Part shown: piece after piece, positions 7,135 through 14,633 of the stretch
Numbering within the stretch: the first letter of the stretch is position 1
Layout: every line of letters begins with the position of its first letter
Virus record (IMG/VR): IMGVR_UViG_3300007038_000027
Location: 1-22,206 of that record
Direction: 5' to 3' (one strand)
Origin: a virus
Length of the DNA: 22,206 nucleotides
Notes under the pieces: model-generated
The model's database searches: none
What the model saw: the letters and a program-made list of their open reading frames with translations, nothing else
What the model was told of the DNA's origin: nothing
Made by a program: the position numbers and the translations under genes

Positions 7135-7152
7135 GGCGGGGTCGCACCCGCC
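7135..7152 (+). promoter_or_regulatory. 5'-leader hairpin after P1
   Basis: GGCGGG (7135-7140) pairs with CCCGCC (7147-7152) across a 6-nt loop. It starts within a base or two of the predicted transcription start and leaves about 35 nt of open leader containing TTGATTCAACTGGGAGC before the ATG at 7188. No U-run follows, so it is more likely a stabilising or regulatory 5' hairpin than a terminator. Confidence 0.6.
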
Positions 7153-7187
7153 GTCGCAGCTCATTGATTCAACTGGGAGCTACAACC

Positions 7188-7847
7188 ATGACAGATTTCG
7201 CCCCCCTTCCCGTTTTCCCCAACAAATACGTCTCCGGGACCTCCTCGGTCATCGACGAGGGCCCACCCGGCCGCTCCGACCGTGGCATCTTGACGGACGT
7301 CGGCACGGCCCTGACCAACACCTGGGAGACCGACGCCCACTTCGGCCTCTACACGCTCGATGCCATCGAGGACGTCGACTTTGCCTGGCGCCTCAAAAAA
7401 TCGGCCCTCCCCGAACTGGCCGAGCGGGGCGCGGAGCCGAAGGCCCACTGGCTGGCCATCGACCTCGACAACCCCTACCACCGAGAGTGGACCGGTGAGG
7501 ACAAGAAACGACTCCAGAACCTGGCCCAGCGAGACGGCCAACTGAACGACTGGCTTGATGAGGCCTTCACCTACTCGACCCTCCATGGCTGGCGGGCCCT
7601 GTGGCCCCTCCAATTCGGGATGGAGGTTTCCAAATTCGAGTCCCTGGTCGAGCAGTTCCTGATCCGCCTCAAAGACCACGGCCTCGGGGACCACTTCGAC
7701 CTCGATGAGTCGTGTACCGACTGGACGCGCCTGTTCCGCCTCCCGTGCGTCAACCGCGAAGGCGAAGGCCGTGTCTATCCGAACATCCTGGCCGACCTGG
7801 ACCCGGAGGACGCCCGGCCACTCAGCTATACGCCCACGCCTCCCTGA
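7188..7847 (+). CDS. PrimPol-type (archaeo-eukaryotic) DNA primase
   Basis: This 219-aa protein is a primase/polymerase domain on its own. The three AEP motifs are visible: WLAIDLDNP with Asp92 and Asp94 (metal-binding motif I), STLHGWRALWPL with His133 (motif II, nucleotide binding), and CTDWTRLFRLPCVNREG with Asp178 followed by an Arg and the RLP element (motif III). In many phages and plasmids this domain is fused to a D5-type helicase; here it ends at a TGA (7845-7847) 8 nt before a helicase start in the -1 frame. I chose the ATG at 7188 because CTGGGAGC sits 8 nt upstream; a TTG at 7164 would include the ribosome binding site. It is the first gene from P1 and presumably primes synthesis near the adjacent origin-like region. 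Confidence 0.85.
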   Translation: MTDFAPLPVFPNKYVSGTSSVIDEGPPGRSDRGILTDVGTALTNTWETDAHFGLYTLDAIEDVDFAWRLKKSALPELAERGAEPKAHWLAIDLDNPYHREWTGEDKKRLQNLAQRDGQLNDWLDEAFTYSTLHGWRALWPLQFGMEVSKFESLVEQFLIRLKDHGLGDHFDLDESCTDWTRLFRLPCVNREGEGRVYPNILADLDPEDARPLSYTPTPP

Positions 7848-7855
7848 TCCACGCG

Positions 7856-9409
7856 ATGAACGAGGAGTTCGAGGACTGGCGCCCCAATCCGACCCGAGCA
7901 GTCAAAGATGACGACTATGAGGAGGCCCTGGCCACCCTCCAGGAACACGTCGACGTCCCCGAGGGCCAAAACCCCGAGAAATTTCTGATCTTGTACGACC
8001 GCCGGCAGTGTGGCAAGACCTTCTGGGCCTGGAACGAGTCCGAGGCTTGCTACGAGTATCCCGCCTCCTCGGGCGGAGCCTTCCGGGACGTTCTCGACCG
8101 GGCGTGTCCGACGCTCCTCCAGGGCCGGCACATCAATCCCGAGACCGGCCGGCGCCGGGGCGTGGAGTTTTTGACGAGCAACTTCGGCTCGCCGGTCCGG
8201 GACTCCTACGCCGAACTGGGCCACCGGGGCGTGCGGTACGACGCCCGCACCCAATCGGTCTATGAGGGCATGGCCTCGGTCGACCCCGACCTGGAGCCGA
8301 CCTACCATGAGCGGGTCCATACGTGGCTGGTCAAACTCGGCCACCACCGCTCCGAGGAACTGCTCGACTGGCTGGCGACATTCCTCCAGTTCGACCGGCC
8401 GACCTGCGCCCTGTACATCAACGGGCCCAACTCGACGGGCAAGTCGATGCTGACTCAGGGCCTGGCCCGGCTGTTCTCCGAACCCACGCCCGTCCCCTGG
8501 GCCGACGCCATGGATTCGTTCAACGCGAAAATCACGAACTGCCCACTGGTAGTGGCCGACGAACAGGTCCCCGACAACTTCTTCCAGGAGGATGAGTCCC
8601 AACTGATCAAGCGGTTCCTCGGCCAGTCGGGCATGACCATCAACGAGAAATTCACCCGCAAGAAGACCCTCCTGGGGGTGCCGAGGCTGATGATTACCGC
8701 CAACGACAAGGACGCCCTGGCCTTCCAGGAGAACGTCTCCGAGCAGACCCGCCGGGCCATCGAGAAGCGGATGGGATACATCGAGACCGACGACCAGGCC
8801 CGCCAGTACCTGGAGCAGCTCGGCGGCTACAAGACCACCCGCTCCTGGGTCGACGGAGGCAAGATTGCCGAACACGTCCTGTGGCTCCAGGAGAACCGGG
8901 ACGTCGAACTCGGCCCCCGGTTTTTGGTCGAGGGCTGGAAGTCGAAGCTGACCACGGCCATCGGCACCCGCCACGGTCTGACCGGCAAGATAACGGCGAC
9001 GCTCATCCAATACATCATGGATGGGGGCGGCCAACTCGGCCAGATGCCCTTTGGCTCCGAGGTCCGCCAGAAGTACCGAGACGAGGGCATCTACATCCAG
9101 GTCAACGTCAACGCCCTGCGGGACGCCTGGTCCGACTACTCCAAGTCCCCCGAGTCGGTCATCGAGGAGGCCAGCAACCAGCAGATCACCGACGCCCTCA
9201 AGCCCCTGGCCACTGACGACCACAAGGGCCAGCAGAAGTGCCGCATCAAGACTCGCAAGGGCAATCGCGTCCGAGTCTGGAATCTCTCGGTGGACGCCCT
9301 GGTCAGAAACGCCAAGGCGTGGAACCTCTACGGGCCCGAGCAACTGATGAACGCCCTGGAAGTCCAGCCCGAGGACCGCAAACGGCTGATGGACATGGAG
9401 CTGATGTAG
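7856..9409 (+). CDS. D5/SF3-like replicative helicase
   Basis: This 517-aa protein resembles the C-terminal helicase of phage/plasmid P4- or D5-type primases. It has Walker A INGPNSTGKS with Lys196, Walker B LVVADEQ with Asp235-Glu236, and an SF3 motif C-like LMITANDKD with Asn283. An Arg-rich EQTRRAIEKR follows and could hold the arginine finger. The N-terminal 170 residues match the usual D5_N linker position, and the C-terminal 150 residues look like a winged-helix-type region. The ATG at 7856 has no Shine-Dalgarno, so translation probably depends on termination-reinitiation from the primase stop 8 nt upstream, or on a frameshift. The frame is open further upstream, but that part is the out-of-frame reading of the primase gene and is arginine/proline rich. 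Confidence 0.88.
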   Translation: MNEEFEDWRPNPTRAVKDDDYEEALATLQEHVDVPEGQNPEKFLILYDRRQCGKTFWAWNESEACYEYPASSGGAFRDVLDRACPTLLQGRHINPETGRRRGVEFLTSNFGSPVRDSYAELGHRGVRYDARTQSVYEGMASVDPDLEPTYHERVHTWLVKLGHHRSEELLDWLATFLQFDRPTCALYINGPNSTGKSMLTQGLARLFSEPTPVPWADAMDSFNAKITNCPLVVADEQVPDNFFQEDESQLIKRFLGQSGMTINEKFTRKKTLLGVPRLMITANDKDALAFQENVSEQTRRAIEKRMGYIETDDQARQYLEQLGGYKTTRSWVDGGKIAEHVLWLQENRDVELGPRFLVEGWKSKLTTAIGTRHGLTGKITATLIQYIMDGGGQLGQMPFGSEVRQKYRDEGIYIQVNVNALRDAWSDYSKSPESVIEEASNQQITDALKPLATDDHKGQQKCRIKTRKGNRVRVWNLSVDALVRNAKAWNLYGPEQLMNALEVQPEDRKRLMDMELM

Positions 9410-9416
9410 AAAATCC

Positions 9417-9455
9417 AAATCAGCGTTTGAACTCCGCCCTGCATGTCTCTATGCT
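9417..9455 (+). promoter_or_regulatory. Rightward promoter P2
   Basis: AAATCA (9417-9422), TTGAAC (9427-9432), a 17-nt spacer and TATGCT (9450-9455). The 16 bases GAAAATCCAAATCAGC immediately upstream of the -35 are identical to those of P3. The predicted start is near 9462. The leader is about 43 nt with GAGGT before the ATG at 9505. No strong 5' hairpin is seen here, unlike P1, P3, P4 and P5. Confidence 0.75.
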
Positions 9456-9504
9456 TAGGGGCGGAGGCACTCATTTCCTGTGACGTATGTTGTGAGGTAG
9501 CAGT

Positions 9505-9828
9505 ATGCAAGGCAATCGAAGTAGATCGTCGACGCAAGTCCAGAAGCAAACGGCCGAACGGGCCAAGTCCCGCGCCGACCGCAAGAAGGCCGAGACTCTC
9601 AGCCAGAAGTTGTCCGACGCCCTCGGATACCTCGACAAGATGGAAAAGGACCTCAAGGAGGTCCGCCGGATGCAAGAGGCGCTCATCGAGATGACCGAAG
9701 AGGGTGAGTCGACCATCGACATCGACCAGCTCCTGGAGGTCTTCTCGGGCTGTTACTTCCTGCACGGCGACCGCATCGAACAGCAGGTCGAGGCCCGCAA
9801 AGAGAAGGGGGTCGAAGATGGTGGATGA
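9505..9828 (+). CDS. Coiled-coil protein, 107 aa
   Basis: A basic N-terminal tail (residues 1-30, rich in Arg, Lys, Ser and Gln) is followed by a long amphipathic helix, about residues 30-65 (ETLSQKLSDALGYLDKMEKD and onward), with heptad-like leucines. The remainder is acidic, TIDIDQLLEVFSGCYFLHGD. I do not recognise a family. It is the first gene after P2, with GAGGT upstream of the ATG, and overlaps the nuclease gene by 11 nt, so it may be a partner or DNA-binding accessory of that nuclease. Confidence 0.75.
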   Translation: MQGNRSRSSTQVQKQTAERAKSRADRKKAETLSQKLSDALGYLDKMEKDLKEVRRMQEALIEMTEEGESTIDIDQLLEVFSGCYFLHGDRIEQQVEARKEKGVEDGG

Positions 9829-11968
9829 AGCCCACGAGTATTGCGGCCATGTCTCGGCCAGCCAACTGACCACGTTCATCGACTGTGAGCGCAAGTGGGC
9901 GTTCAAGTACGTCTTTGGCCAGCGTCCCCCCGAGACCGAGCCGATGCGGTTCGGGTCCGTCTACCATCTCCTGGCGGAGCTGTGCAATACCGAGGGACTG
10001 TCCTACGTCAAACTCAAACGGTTCGCCAAGGGCGAGCTGACCTTCCAGGATGTCCCCCGACTCCCGGAGCCCGACTTCACCGACGGGCAGCCGGACCCCG
10101 GCCGCCAGCAGCGGGCCGGGCAGCTCATCAAGGCCGCCTGGGACCAGGGATATGTCGGCCCGGCCCTCCGGGACACGATGTCCTCGGAGATGAGCTACTT
10201 GGCCGAGACCGACGTCCAGACCCTGGAGATGGCCGGCTTCCCGGTCGTCGGCTACATCGACTTGACGTATGAGGGCCCGGATGGCCTCTATGTCAAGGAC
10301 TACAAGGGGACCTCCTCGTGGAAGTGGGCCGTCGATCAGCGGTCGATGCGCAAGAATGTCCAACTGATCGTCTACGCCCAGGAGATGCTGAATCGCTGCC
10401 CGTCCTACGATGAAGTCACCATCGGCCAGATTCAGATGCACAAAGAGAAGCTCGGCCACATCCGGGACGTGGAAGTCACGCTCGACCGTGACTATGTCCA
10501 AGAGCGATTTGACAAGCTGCGGCCCTACGCCCAGCGGATGGCTGAGATTGTCGAAGAGTCTCAGCTCGACAAGACCGAGCCCAACTACGACGCGTGCTCC
10601 AAGTACGGGGGCTGCCCCTTCATTGACACGTGCTCGGGCGTTGGTTACGATGACCAGTCCGACCCGTTCTCCGACTTCGGAGGCGGTTCTCAGAGCGATT
10701 CTTCAACGGGAGACCAAACGATGGAACTGAGCGACCTGAAGCAAAACGCCAATTCGTCCGACAACAACGACTCCAGCAGCGACGACTCCGAGGACAATCC
10801 GTTCGGTGGTGGAGGCTTGTCCTTCGGCAACTCGACCGAGCCGCCCAAAGATGACACCCCCGACCTGGACGCCGATGACGGCGACGACTCCGAGGATGAG
10901 GTTCACTCGGTCACAATCTACGGCCAGGACGTGGACGTCCACGACCACGATGACCCGGCCGCCTCGGCCAAGAAGCTGGAGCAGCTCAACGACCGGCTCC
11001 ACGAGATGGCCCTGGACTCCGACATCAGTCCGGCGGAGTACGACTACTCGCTGATCTCCGAGATGACCATTCAGCGGCGCACGCCCGATGGTCTGGTCGA
11101 GCTGGTCAAAGAGGAGATGGGCGTCGAAGAGGACGATGGGGAAGAGTCGGCCCCGGACAACCCCGGCCTGGAGCCCCCGGAAGCCCCGGAGGCCCAGCAG
11201 CCCAAGTCGATGTCCGACAAGACCCTCCACGACTGGGACATCACCCAGTGTGGTGGCGTCGGAGCCAAGGGCGCCCAGAAGACTTACGACAAACTGGAGG
11301 ACGGCCAAGATACCGACCTGGAGACCTTCGCGTCCAAGGATTTCTCGGAGTTCCCCGGCATCGGAGAGAAGACCGCCAAAAACATCGAACAGCAGTTGGC
11401 GGACGTCCTGAAGTTCCACGGCGACCTGCCCGAGGACGCCAACATCGAGGACGGCGATGACGACGGCCCGAAGGACCCGGTCGAGGCGGCCTTCGAGGAC
11501 TGGCGGGCCATCTATGAGGGGGAAGCCGAGGGGACCTTCAATCTCTCGGAGTACGGGCTCGATGACACCCAGGCCGATGAGGTCCGAGACAAGATGAACT
11601 CCTATCGAAAAGTCGACGACCAGTTCGAGGCCGAAGAGCAAGAGGAGACCGAGGGCGTCCAGGACAGCGGTGGTTCGGAGGACTCGGTCCTTCTGGTTGA
11701 CTGCGCACCGCTCAAGTACAATGGCCGTCCGACCGTCCTGATCGACGACCTCCTGGCCCCGCTCAAAGAGAAGGTGGCCGAGCAGTTGGGCGTCTCGCTG
11801 TACTCCTTGCCGGACTACCGGGAAGGCGAGAAGCAACTCGCCGGCCAGGTCCTGGCCAACCTCGACCAGTTCAAGGGCAAGGTCCTTGTGGCCGATTCCC
11901 GCTCCGACTACTCCAAGTCGGTCCTGGAGGCCCTGCGTCCGAACATGGACGTGGTGGTCCAGGGATAA
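9818..11968 (+). CDS. Cas4/AddB-like Fe-S PD-(D/E)XK nuclease with HhH motifs and C-terminal extension
   Basis: This is a 716-aa multidomain protein. Residues 1-275 are a RecB/Cas4-like nuclease: SASQLTTFIDCERKWAFKY at the N-terminus, His50, GYIDL with Asp148, VKDYKGTS with Asp161 and Lys163, and QLIVYAQE (Q182, Y186). Cys23 plus Cys260, Cys266 and Cys272 match the split four-cysteine pattern of 4Fe-4S nucleases of the Cas4/AddB class. Residues 280-465 are a long Asp/Ser-rich, probably disordered stretch. Residues 475-530 hold two helix-hairpin-helix-like motifs, GGVGAKGAQKTYDKL and EFPGIGEKTAKNIEQQL. Residues 622-716 form an unassigned alpha/beta domain beginning VLLVDCAPLKYNG. Typical phage Cas4-like nucleases are only 200-350 aa. 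The ATG at 9818 has AAGGGGG upstream and overlaps the previous gene by 11 nt. It probably processes DNA ends in replication or recombination. Confidence 0.85.
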   Translation: MVDEAHEYCGHVSASQLTTFIDCERKWAFKYVFGQRPPETEPMRFGSVYHLLAELCNTEGLSYVKLKRFAKGELTFQDVPRLPEPDFTDGQPDPGRQQRAGQLIKAAWDQGYVGPALRDTMSSEMSYLAETDVQTLEMAGFPVVGYIDLTYEGPDGLYVKDYKGTSSWKWAVDQRSMRKNVQLIVYAQEMLNRCPSYDEVTIGQIQMHKEKLGHIRDVEVTLDRDYVQERFDKLRPYAQRMAEIVEESQLDKTEPNYDACSKYGGCPFIDTCSGVGYDDQSDPFSDFGGGSQSDSSTGDQTMELSDLKQNANSSDNNDSSSDDSEDNPFGGGGLSFGNSTEPPKDDTPDLDADDGDDSEDEVHSVTIYGQDVDVHDHDDPAASAKKLEQLNDRLHEMALDSDISPAEYDYSLISEMTIQRRTPDGLVELVKEEMGVEEDDGEESAPDNPGLEPPEAPEAQQPKSMSDKTLHDWDITQCGGVGAKGAQKTYDKLEDGQDTDLETFASKDFSEFPGIGEKTAKNIEQQLADVLKFHGDLPEDANIEDGDDDGPKDPVEAAFEDWRAIYEGEAEGTFNLSEYGLDDTQADEVRDKMNSYRKVDDQFEAEEQEETEGVQDSGGSEDSVLLVDCAPLKYNGRPTVLIDDLLAPLKEKVAEQLGVSLYSLPDYREGEKQLAGQVLANLDQFKGKVLVADSRSDYSKSVLEALRPNMDVVVQG

Positions 11969-12006
11969 CGTCCGACGGCCCTGGCCCTGACCCGGCCGGG
12001 GCTTCT

Positions 12007-12082
12007 GGCCCCTGATGCCCAAGACGGCTGAGGCGCTACCCTGTGGCGGTAGTTGTTGCCGGTTCGATTCCGGCCGGGCGGC
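12007..12082 (+). tRNA. tRNA-His (GTG), weak acceptor stem
   Basis: A complete cloverleaf core is visible. There is a D arm GCCC/AGGC at 12017-12020 and 12031-12034 with GG in the loop, and an anticodon stem CTACC/GGTAG (12036-12040, 12048-12052). Its 7-nt loop CTGTGGC has T33 and anticodon GTG (12043-12045). A 5-nt variable loop follows, then T stem GCCGG/CCGGC with loop TTCGATT. G at 12007 opposite C at 12082 matches the G-1:C73 identity pair of tRNA-His. The acceptor stem has two mismatches and one wobble, and its 5' strand can alternatively pair upstream in a GGGGC/GCCCC hairpin (11998-12012). No CCA is encoded. It may be functional or decaying. Confidence 0.65.
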
Positions 12083-12107
12083 CCTTGTTGATTCATCCTA
12101 TTCCACT

Positions 12108-12122
12108 CAACGGGAGCTGAGT
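12108..12122 (+). promoter_or_regulatory. CAACGGGAGC leader / ribosome binding site of the SNF2 gene
   Basis: CAACGGGAGCTGA (12108-12120) lies just before the GTG start at 12123. Close relatives precede the genes at 7188 (TCAACTGGGAGC), 13944 (CCAACTGGAGC), 14766 (TCAACGTGGAGC), 15541 (AGCAATGGGAGC) and 19939 (TACAACGGGAG). The conservation extends 5' of the GGGAG core, so it is more than a bare Shine-Dalgarno. It fixes the GTG start choice here. Confidence 0.7.
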
Positions 12123-13826
12123 GTGTCCTCTTCTGGCACCTTCGTATTCGACATGGACCTTTCCGACCGACTGACTGAACGGCAGCGCGTCATCCAAATG
12201 CCCCGAGACGAGCGTCAGGCGGGCGATGTCGACCTGACCGACGAGTTCCAGTGTCTCGGGGGTGACTGGGACCTCCGCCCCATCCAATCCCTGGCCCTCC
12301 AGCAAGCCCGAGAGAACGACGGGCTTTTGGCCTCGATTGGCGTCGGCTCCGGCAAGACGCTTTTGGACTGTCTTCTGCCGACCGCCATGGAGGCCGACCG
12401 GGCCCTGGTCCTCATCCCGGCCAGCCGGCGTGACGAGTTCGTCACCGAGGCCATCGAGTACGACCAACATTTCGCCTACCGGGACAACTTCCAGCTTTGG
12501 AGCTACGCTGAGATCTCCAGCCGACACGGTCACGAACGACTGGTCGACTACCAGCCCGACCTCATCGTGGCCGATGAGGCCCACAAGCTGAAGGACCGCA
12601 ACTCGGCCCGGACCAAGCGAGTCCTCCGCTACTTTCGGGAGTTCCCCGAGACTTCCTTGTGCGCCTATTCTGGGACCTTGACCGCCCGGTCCATCGAGGA
12701 CTACTCGCATCTGTCAGAACTGGCCCTGGGCGACCGCTCGCCGGTCCCTCGGAGCCATTCCGAGCTGCAACGGTGGTCGCTGGCCATCGACGTCCAGGAT
12801 GGCGAGTCGTTCCCCTCTAGCGGCGACTATGAGAAACTCCAGCCTTTGGTCGACAAATTCGGAGATGGCCGAAACCTCGAAGACGAGACCAACCTGACGG
12901 CTCGAAACGAGGTCCGGCGGGCCTATCTGGAGAGACTCAAGACCACGCCCGGCGTGGTGATGACCGAGTCGGCCTCCTGCCAGGCATCCATCCTGGTCGA
13001 TACCATCGAGGAGCCGGACCCGCCCGAGGAGGTCGTCGAGGCCTTCAGCCACCTCCAGGACACCTGGGAGCTGCCCGATGGCAGCCTTGTACGCAATCAA
13101 ATGCATTTAGCGAAACATGCTCGCCGCATCCTCCAGGGGTTTTACTACTACTGGGACTGGACGGTCGACCCCTGGGATGGCCAAGAGGACCTCGACTGGC
13201 TGTCGGCCCGCCGGGAGTACCACCGAGCCGTCCGAGACTACTGTCGGCAGTCGATTCCCGGCCGAGACACGCCCGCCCTGGTCCGGGAAGCCCTCCAGGC
13301 CGGGGACATCGACTCGGAGCATTTGTGCCGCGTCTGGGAGATCTGGGACAAGCATCGCCACAAGCCCAAGCCGCCCGTCCGTACCGAATGGCTCTCCGAC
13401 TATCTCATCGAGGACGTCATCCGCTGGGCCCAGCGTCGAGACGCCATTGTCTGGTACGACCAAAAGGCCGTCGCCCGGCGGCTCCAGGACCATGGGCTCG
13501 ATGTCTTCTGGGCCAACGGCCGAGAGCCTTCCGAGGTCGACCAGGCCCGTCCGGTCGCCTGCTCATTGGACGCCCACGCCACGGGCGCCAACCTCCAGGC
13601 CTGGGACACAAACATCGTCATGTCCCCGCCCCCGTCCGGCTTCACATGGGAGCAGCTCATCGGCCGGACGCATCGGGCTGGTCAGACGGCCGACGAGATT
13701 ATCATCCGGCCGTATGCCAACCACCACATGTTGATCAACGCCCTGGAAAAGGCCCAGAATGATGCCCGCTACCTGGAGGATACGACCGGCCAGCAGCAGC
13801 GGCTACTCCTGGCCGACTGGACGTGA
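12123..13826 (+). CDS. SNF2-like superfamily 2 DNA helicase/translocase
   Basis: This is a 567-aa protein. Motif I is SIGVGSGKT with Lys78, motif II is ADEAHK (Asp151-His154), motif III is AYSGTLT, and motifs V/VI are ATGANLQAWDTNIV and EQLIGRTHRAGQTADEI with Arg515 and Arg518. Before motif I, WDLRPIQSLALQQAREND resembles the Q-motif region of SNF2 proteins. This combination is typical of phage SNF2/DEAH-type translocases implicated in replication restart and recombination. The GTG at 12123 is used because GGGAG is 6 nt upstream and the earlier part of the frame lies inside the tRNA-His. It has no promoter of its own that I can see, so it is probably transcribed from P2 through the tRNA. Confidence 0.9.
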   Translation: MSSSGTFVFDMDLSDRLTERQRVIQMPRDERQAGDVDLTDEFQCLGGDWDLRPIQSLALQQARENDGLLASIGVGSGKTLLDCLLPTAMEADRALVLIPASRRDEFVTEAIEYDQHFAYRDNFQLWSYAEISSRHGHERLVDYQPDLIVADEAHKLKDRNSARTKRVLRYFREFPETSLCAYSGTLTARSIEDYSHLSELALGDRSPVPRSHSELQRWSLAIDVQDGESFPSSGDYEKLQPLVDKFGDGRNLEDETNLTARNEVRRAYLERLKTTPGVVMTESASCQASILVDTIEEPDPPEEVVEAFSHLQDTWELPDGSLVRNQMHLAKHARRILQGFYYYWDWTVDPWDGQEDLDWLSARREYHRAVRDYCRQSIPGRDTPALVREALQAGDIDSEHLCRVWEIWDKHRHKPKPPVRTEWLSDYLIEDVIRWAQRRDAIVWYDQKAVARRLQDHGLDVFWANGREPSEVDQARPVACSLDAHATGANLQAWDTNIVMSPPPSGFTWEQLIGRTHRAGQTADEIIIRPYANHHMLINALEKAQNDARYLEDTTGQQQRLLLADWT

Positions 13827-13840
13827 GGGCAAGAAAATCC

Positions 13841-13879
13841 AAATCAGCATTTGCATCGTGTGTCCGAAGTCCCTATGGT
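13841..13879 (+). promoter_or_regulatory. Rightward promoter P3
   Basis: AAATCA (13841-13846), TTGCAT (13851-13856), a 17-nt spacer and TATGGT (13874-13879). The upstream 16 bases are identical to P2. It lies just after the SNF2 stop, and the predicted start is near 13886, 4 nt before a hairpin. Confidence 0.72.
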
Positions 13880-13889
13880 TAGTGGTGAA

Positions 13890-13906
13890 GGCGGGATTTT
13901 CCCGCC
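13890..13906 (+). promoter_or_regulatory. 5'-leader hairpin after P3
   Basis: GGCGGGA (13890-13896) pairs with TCCCGCC (13900-13906) across a 3-nt loop. The stem core GGCGGG/CCCGCC is the same as in the P1 leader. It could also act as a weak terminator for SNF2 transcription, but no U-run follows. Confidence 0.6.
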
Positions 13907-13943
13907 AGCGACAATGACTGAATCAACCAACTGGAGCGAAGTG

Positions 13944-14462
13944 ATGAGTGACCAAATCAAAGACCTGGAAGTTGACATCTCGCTGGACATCAGTGCCACC
14001 CTGGCCGGCAACGACGATGAGGACTCGGCCGAAGAGGACGGCGACTCGGAGTACGACTACGAGACCTTCGAGATCATGGCCGATGCCATCGGCGAAAACA
14101 AGAGCCTGACCCCGCCGCCCCGCTCCGACGAGTCCGCGAACCTGCCGGCCGAGGTCGAAGATGAGCCCAACGCCTTCCTGATGAACGTTCTCCACGTGAT
14201 TCTGGACAGTGGCCAGGATGCCGAGGCCGTCCTGATGATGACGCACCCATCCGACCCGCTGCCGATTGAGTGCGCAGACGGGCGCCGGACGGACCTGTTT
14301 CTGAGGGCGCCCGAGTCGAGGGCCAAACCGGCCGCTGAGGAGCTGCGTCGAAGAGGCATCGCCACCGTCCGCATCGGAGAAGTCAGGGTCGGTGGTTTCG
14401 TGGATGAGGGGACGCACATGGAAGTGGCGCTCAAGGTCCCGAACGTCGAGATGGTCGCATAA
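13944..14462 (+). CDS. Acidic unknown protein, 172 aa
   Basis: The N-terminal 85 residues are strongly acidic and probably disordered (DDEDSAEEDGDSEYDYE). The C-terminal half looks folded: NAFLMNVLHVILDSGQDAEA followed by a beta-rich part ending RIGEVRVGGFVDEG and MEVALKVPNVEMVA. I recognise no domain. The ATG at 13944 has CTGGAGCG upstream; an in-frame ATG at 13914 lacks a ribosome binding site. It is the only protein gene on the P3 transcript before P4, which suggests its dosage is set separately. It could be a DNA mimic or accessory protein, but that is speculation. Confidence 0.75.
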   Translation: MSDQIKDLEVDISLDISATLAGNDDEDSAEEDGDSEYDYETFEIMADAIGENKSLTPPPRSDESANLPAEVEDEPNAFLMNVLHVILDSGQDAEAVLMMTHPSDPLPIECADGRRTDLFLRAPESRAKPAAEELRRRGIATVRIGEVRVGGFVDEGTHMEVALKVPNVEMVA

Positions 14463-14468
14463 CAGCTT

Positions 14469-14516
14469 CGGCCCTGGTCCGAGATTTCAGCTCCCGTTGG
14501 CTCGGGCTCGGGGCCG
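14469..14516 (+). promoter_or_regulatory. Stem-loop whose loop is complementary to the gene leaders
   Basis: CGGCCC (14469-14474) pairs with GGGCCG (14511-14516), and CCGAG (14479-14483) pairs with CTCGG (14501-14505). The 17-nt apical loop contains CAGCTCCCGTTG. The 13 bases at 14487-14499 are the exact reverse complement of the leader at 12108-12120. It sits right after the stop of the acidic protein gene. Confidence 0.5.
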
Positions 14517-14556
14517 TCATTCACAGTCTGCGGGCTGACCGCAGACCGCCCGCCGA

Positions 14557-14630
14557 GGCGGACTCGGCAATCAATGGGCTGCCAGGCGGACTGGTTGTGT
14601 TCCGGGACGGTTCGATTCCGTCCCCCGCCC
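14557..14630 (+). ncRNA. tRNA-like element, degenerate
   Basis: A T arm (GACGG-TTCGATT-CCGTC, 14606-14622) and a D arm (GGCA/TGCC, 14566-14569 and 14580-14583, with GG in the loop) are well formed. The acceptor stem pairs only in its outer five positions (GGCGG with CCGCC). The anticodon arm is poor: one register gives T33 and anticodon GGT (Thr) with two mismatches. It may be a degenerating tRNA or a tRNA-like processing element at the 3' end of the P3 transcript. Confidence 0.45.
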
Positions 14631-14633
14631 CTC

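Larger units (their letters stand above)
6499..7187. other. Divergent non-coding region, candidate replication origin/control region
   Basis: This is the only long gene-free stretch in the window, and transcription diverges from it. It contains ten TGGACA/TGTCCA hexamers. On the plus strand they start at 6538, 6571, 6656, 6665, 6675, 6821 and 7024; on the minus strand they lie at 6741, 6764 and 7066. It also holds 10-bp tandem iteron-like units, an AT-rich patch (6591-6650), an alternating purine-pyrimidine tract, an ATCCCC-AA-GGGGAT inverted repeat at 6786-6799, and the leftward and first rightward promoters. The primase gene follows immediately to the right. By chance about 0.3 such hexamers would be expected in 550 bp. 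Origin function is inference from this layout. Confidence 0.6.

Noticed and set aside
7830-7850. Programmed -1 slippery site at the primase-helicase junction
   Set aside because: No X-XXY-YYZ heptamer fits the primase frame near the TGA, so I do not claim a frameshift site, only the odd split.
7826-9418. 530-codon open frame antisense to the helicase gene, and similar long antisense frames at 15430-16788, 18064-19746 and 10703-12022
   Set aside because: High GC with third-position G/C makes antisense frames stay open. Their translations are Leu/Gly/Val-rich without motifs, while the sense frames carry clear catalytic motifs and ribosome binding sites.
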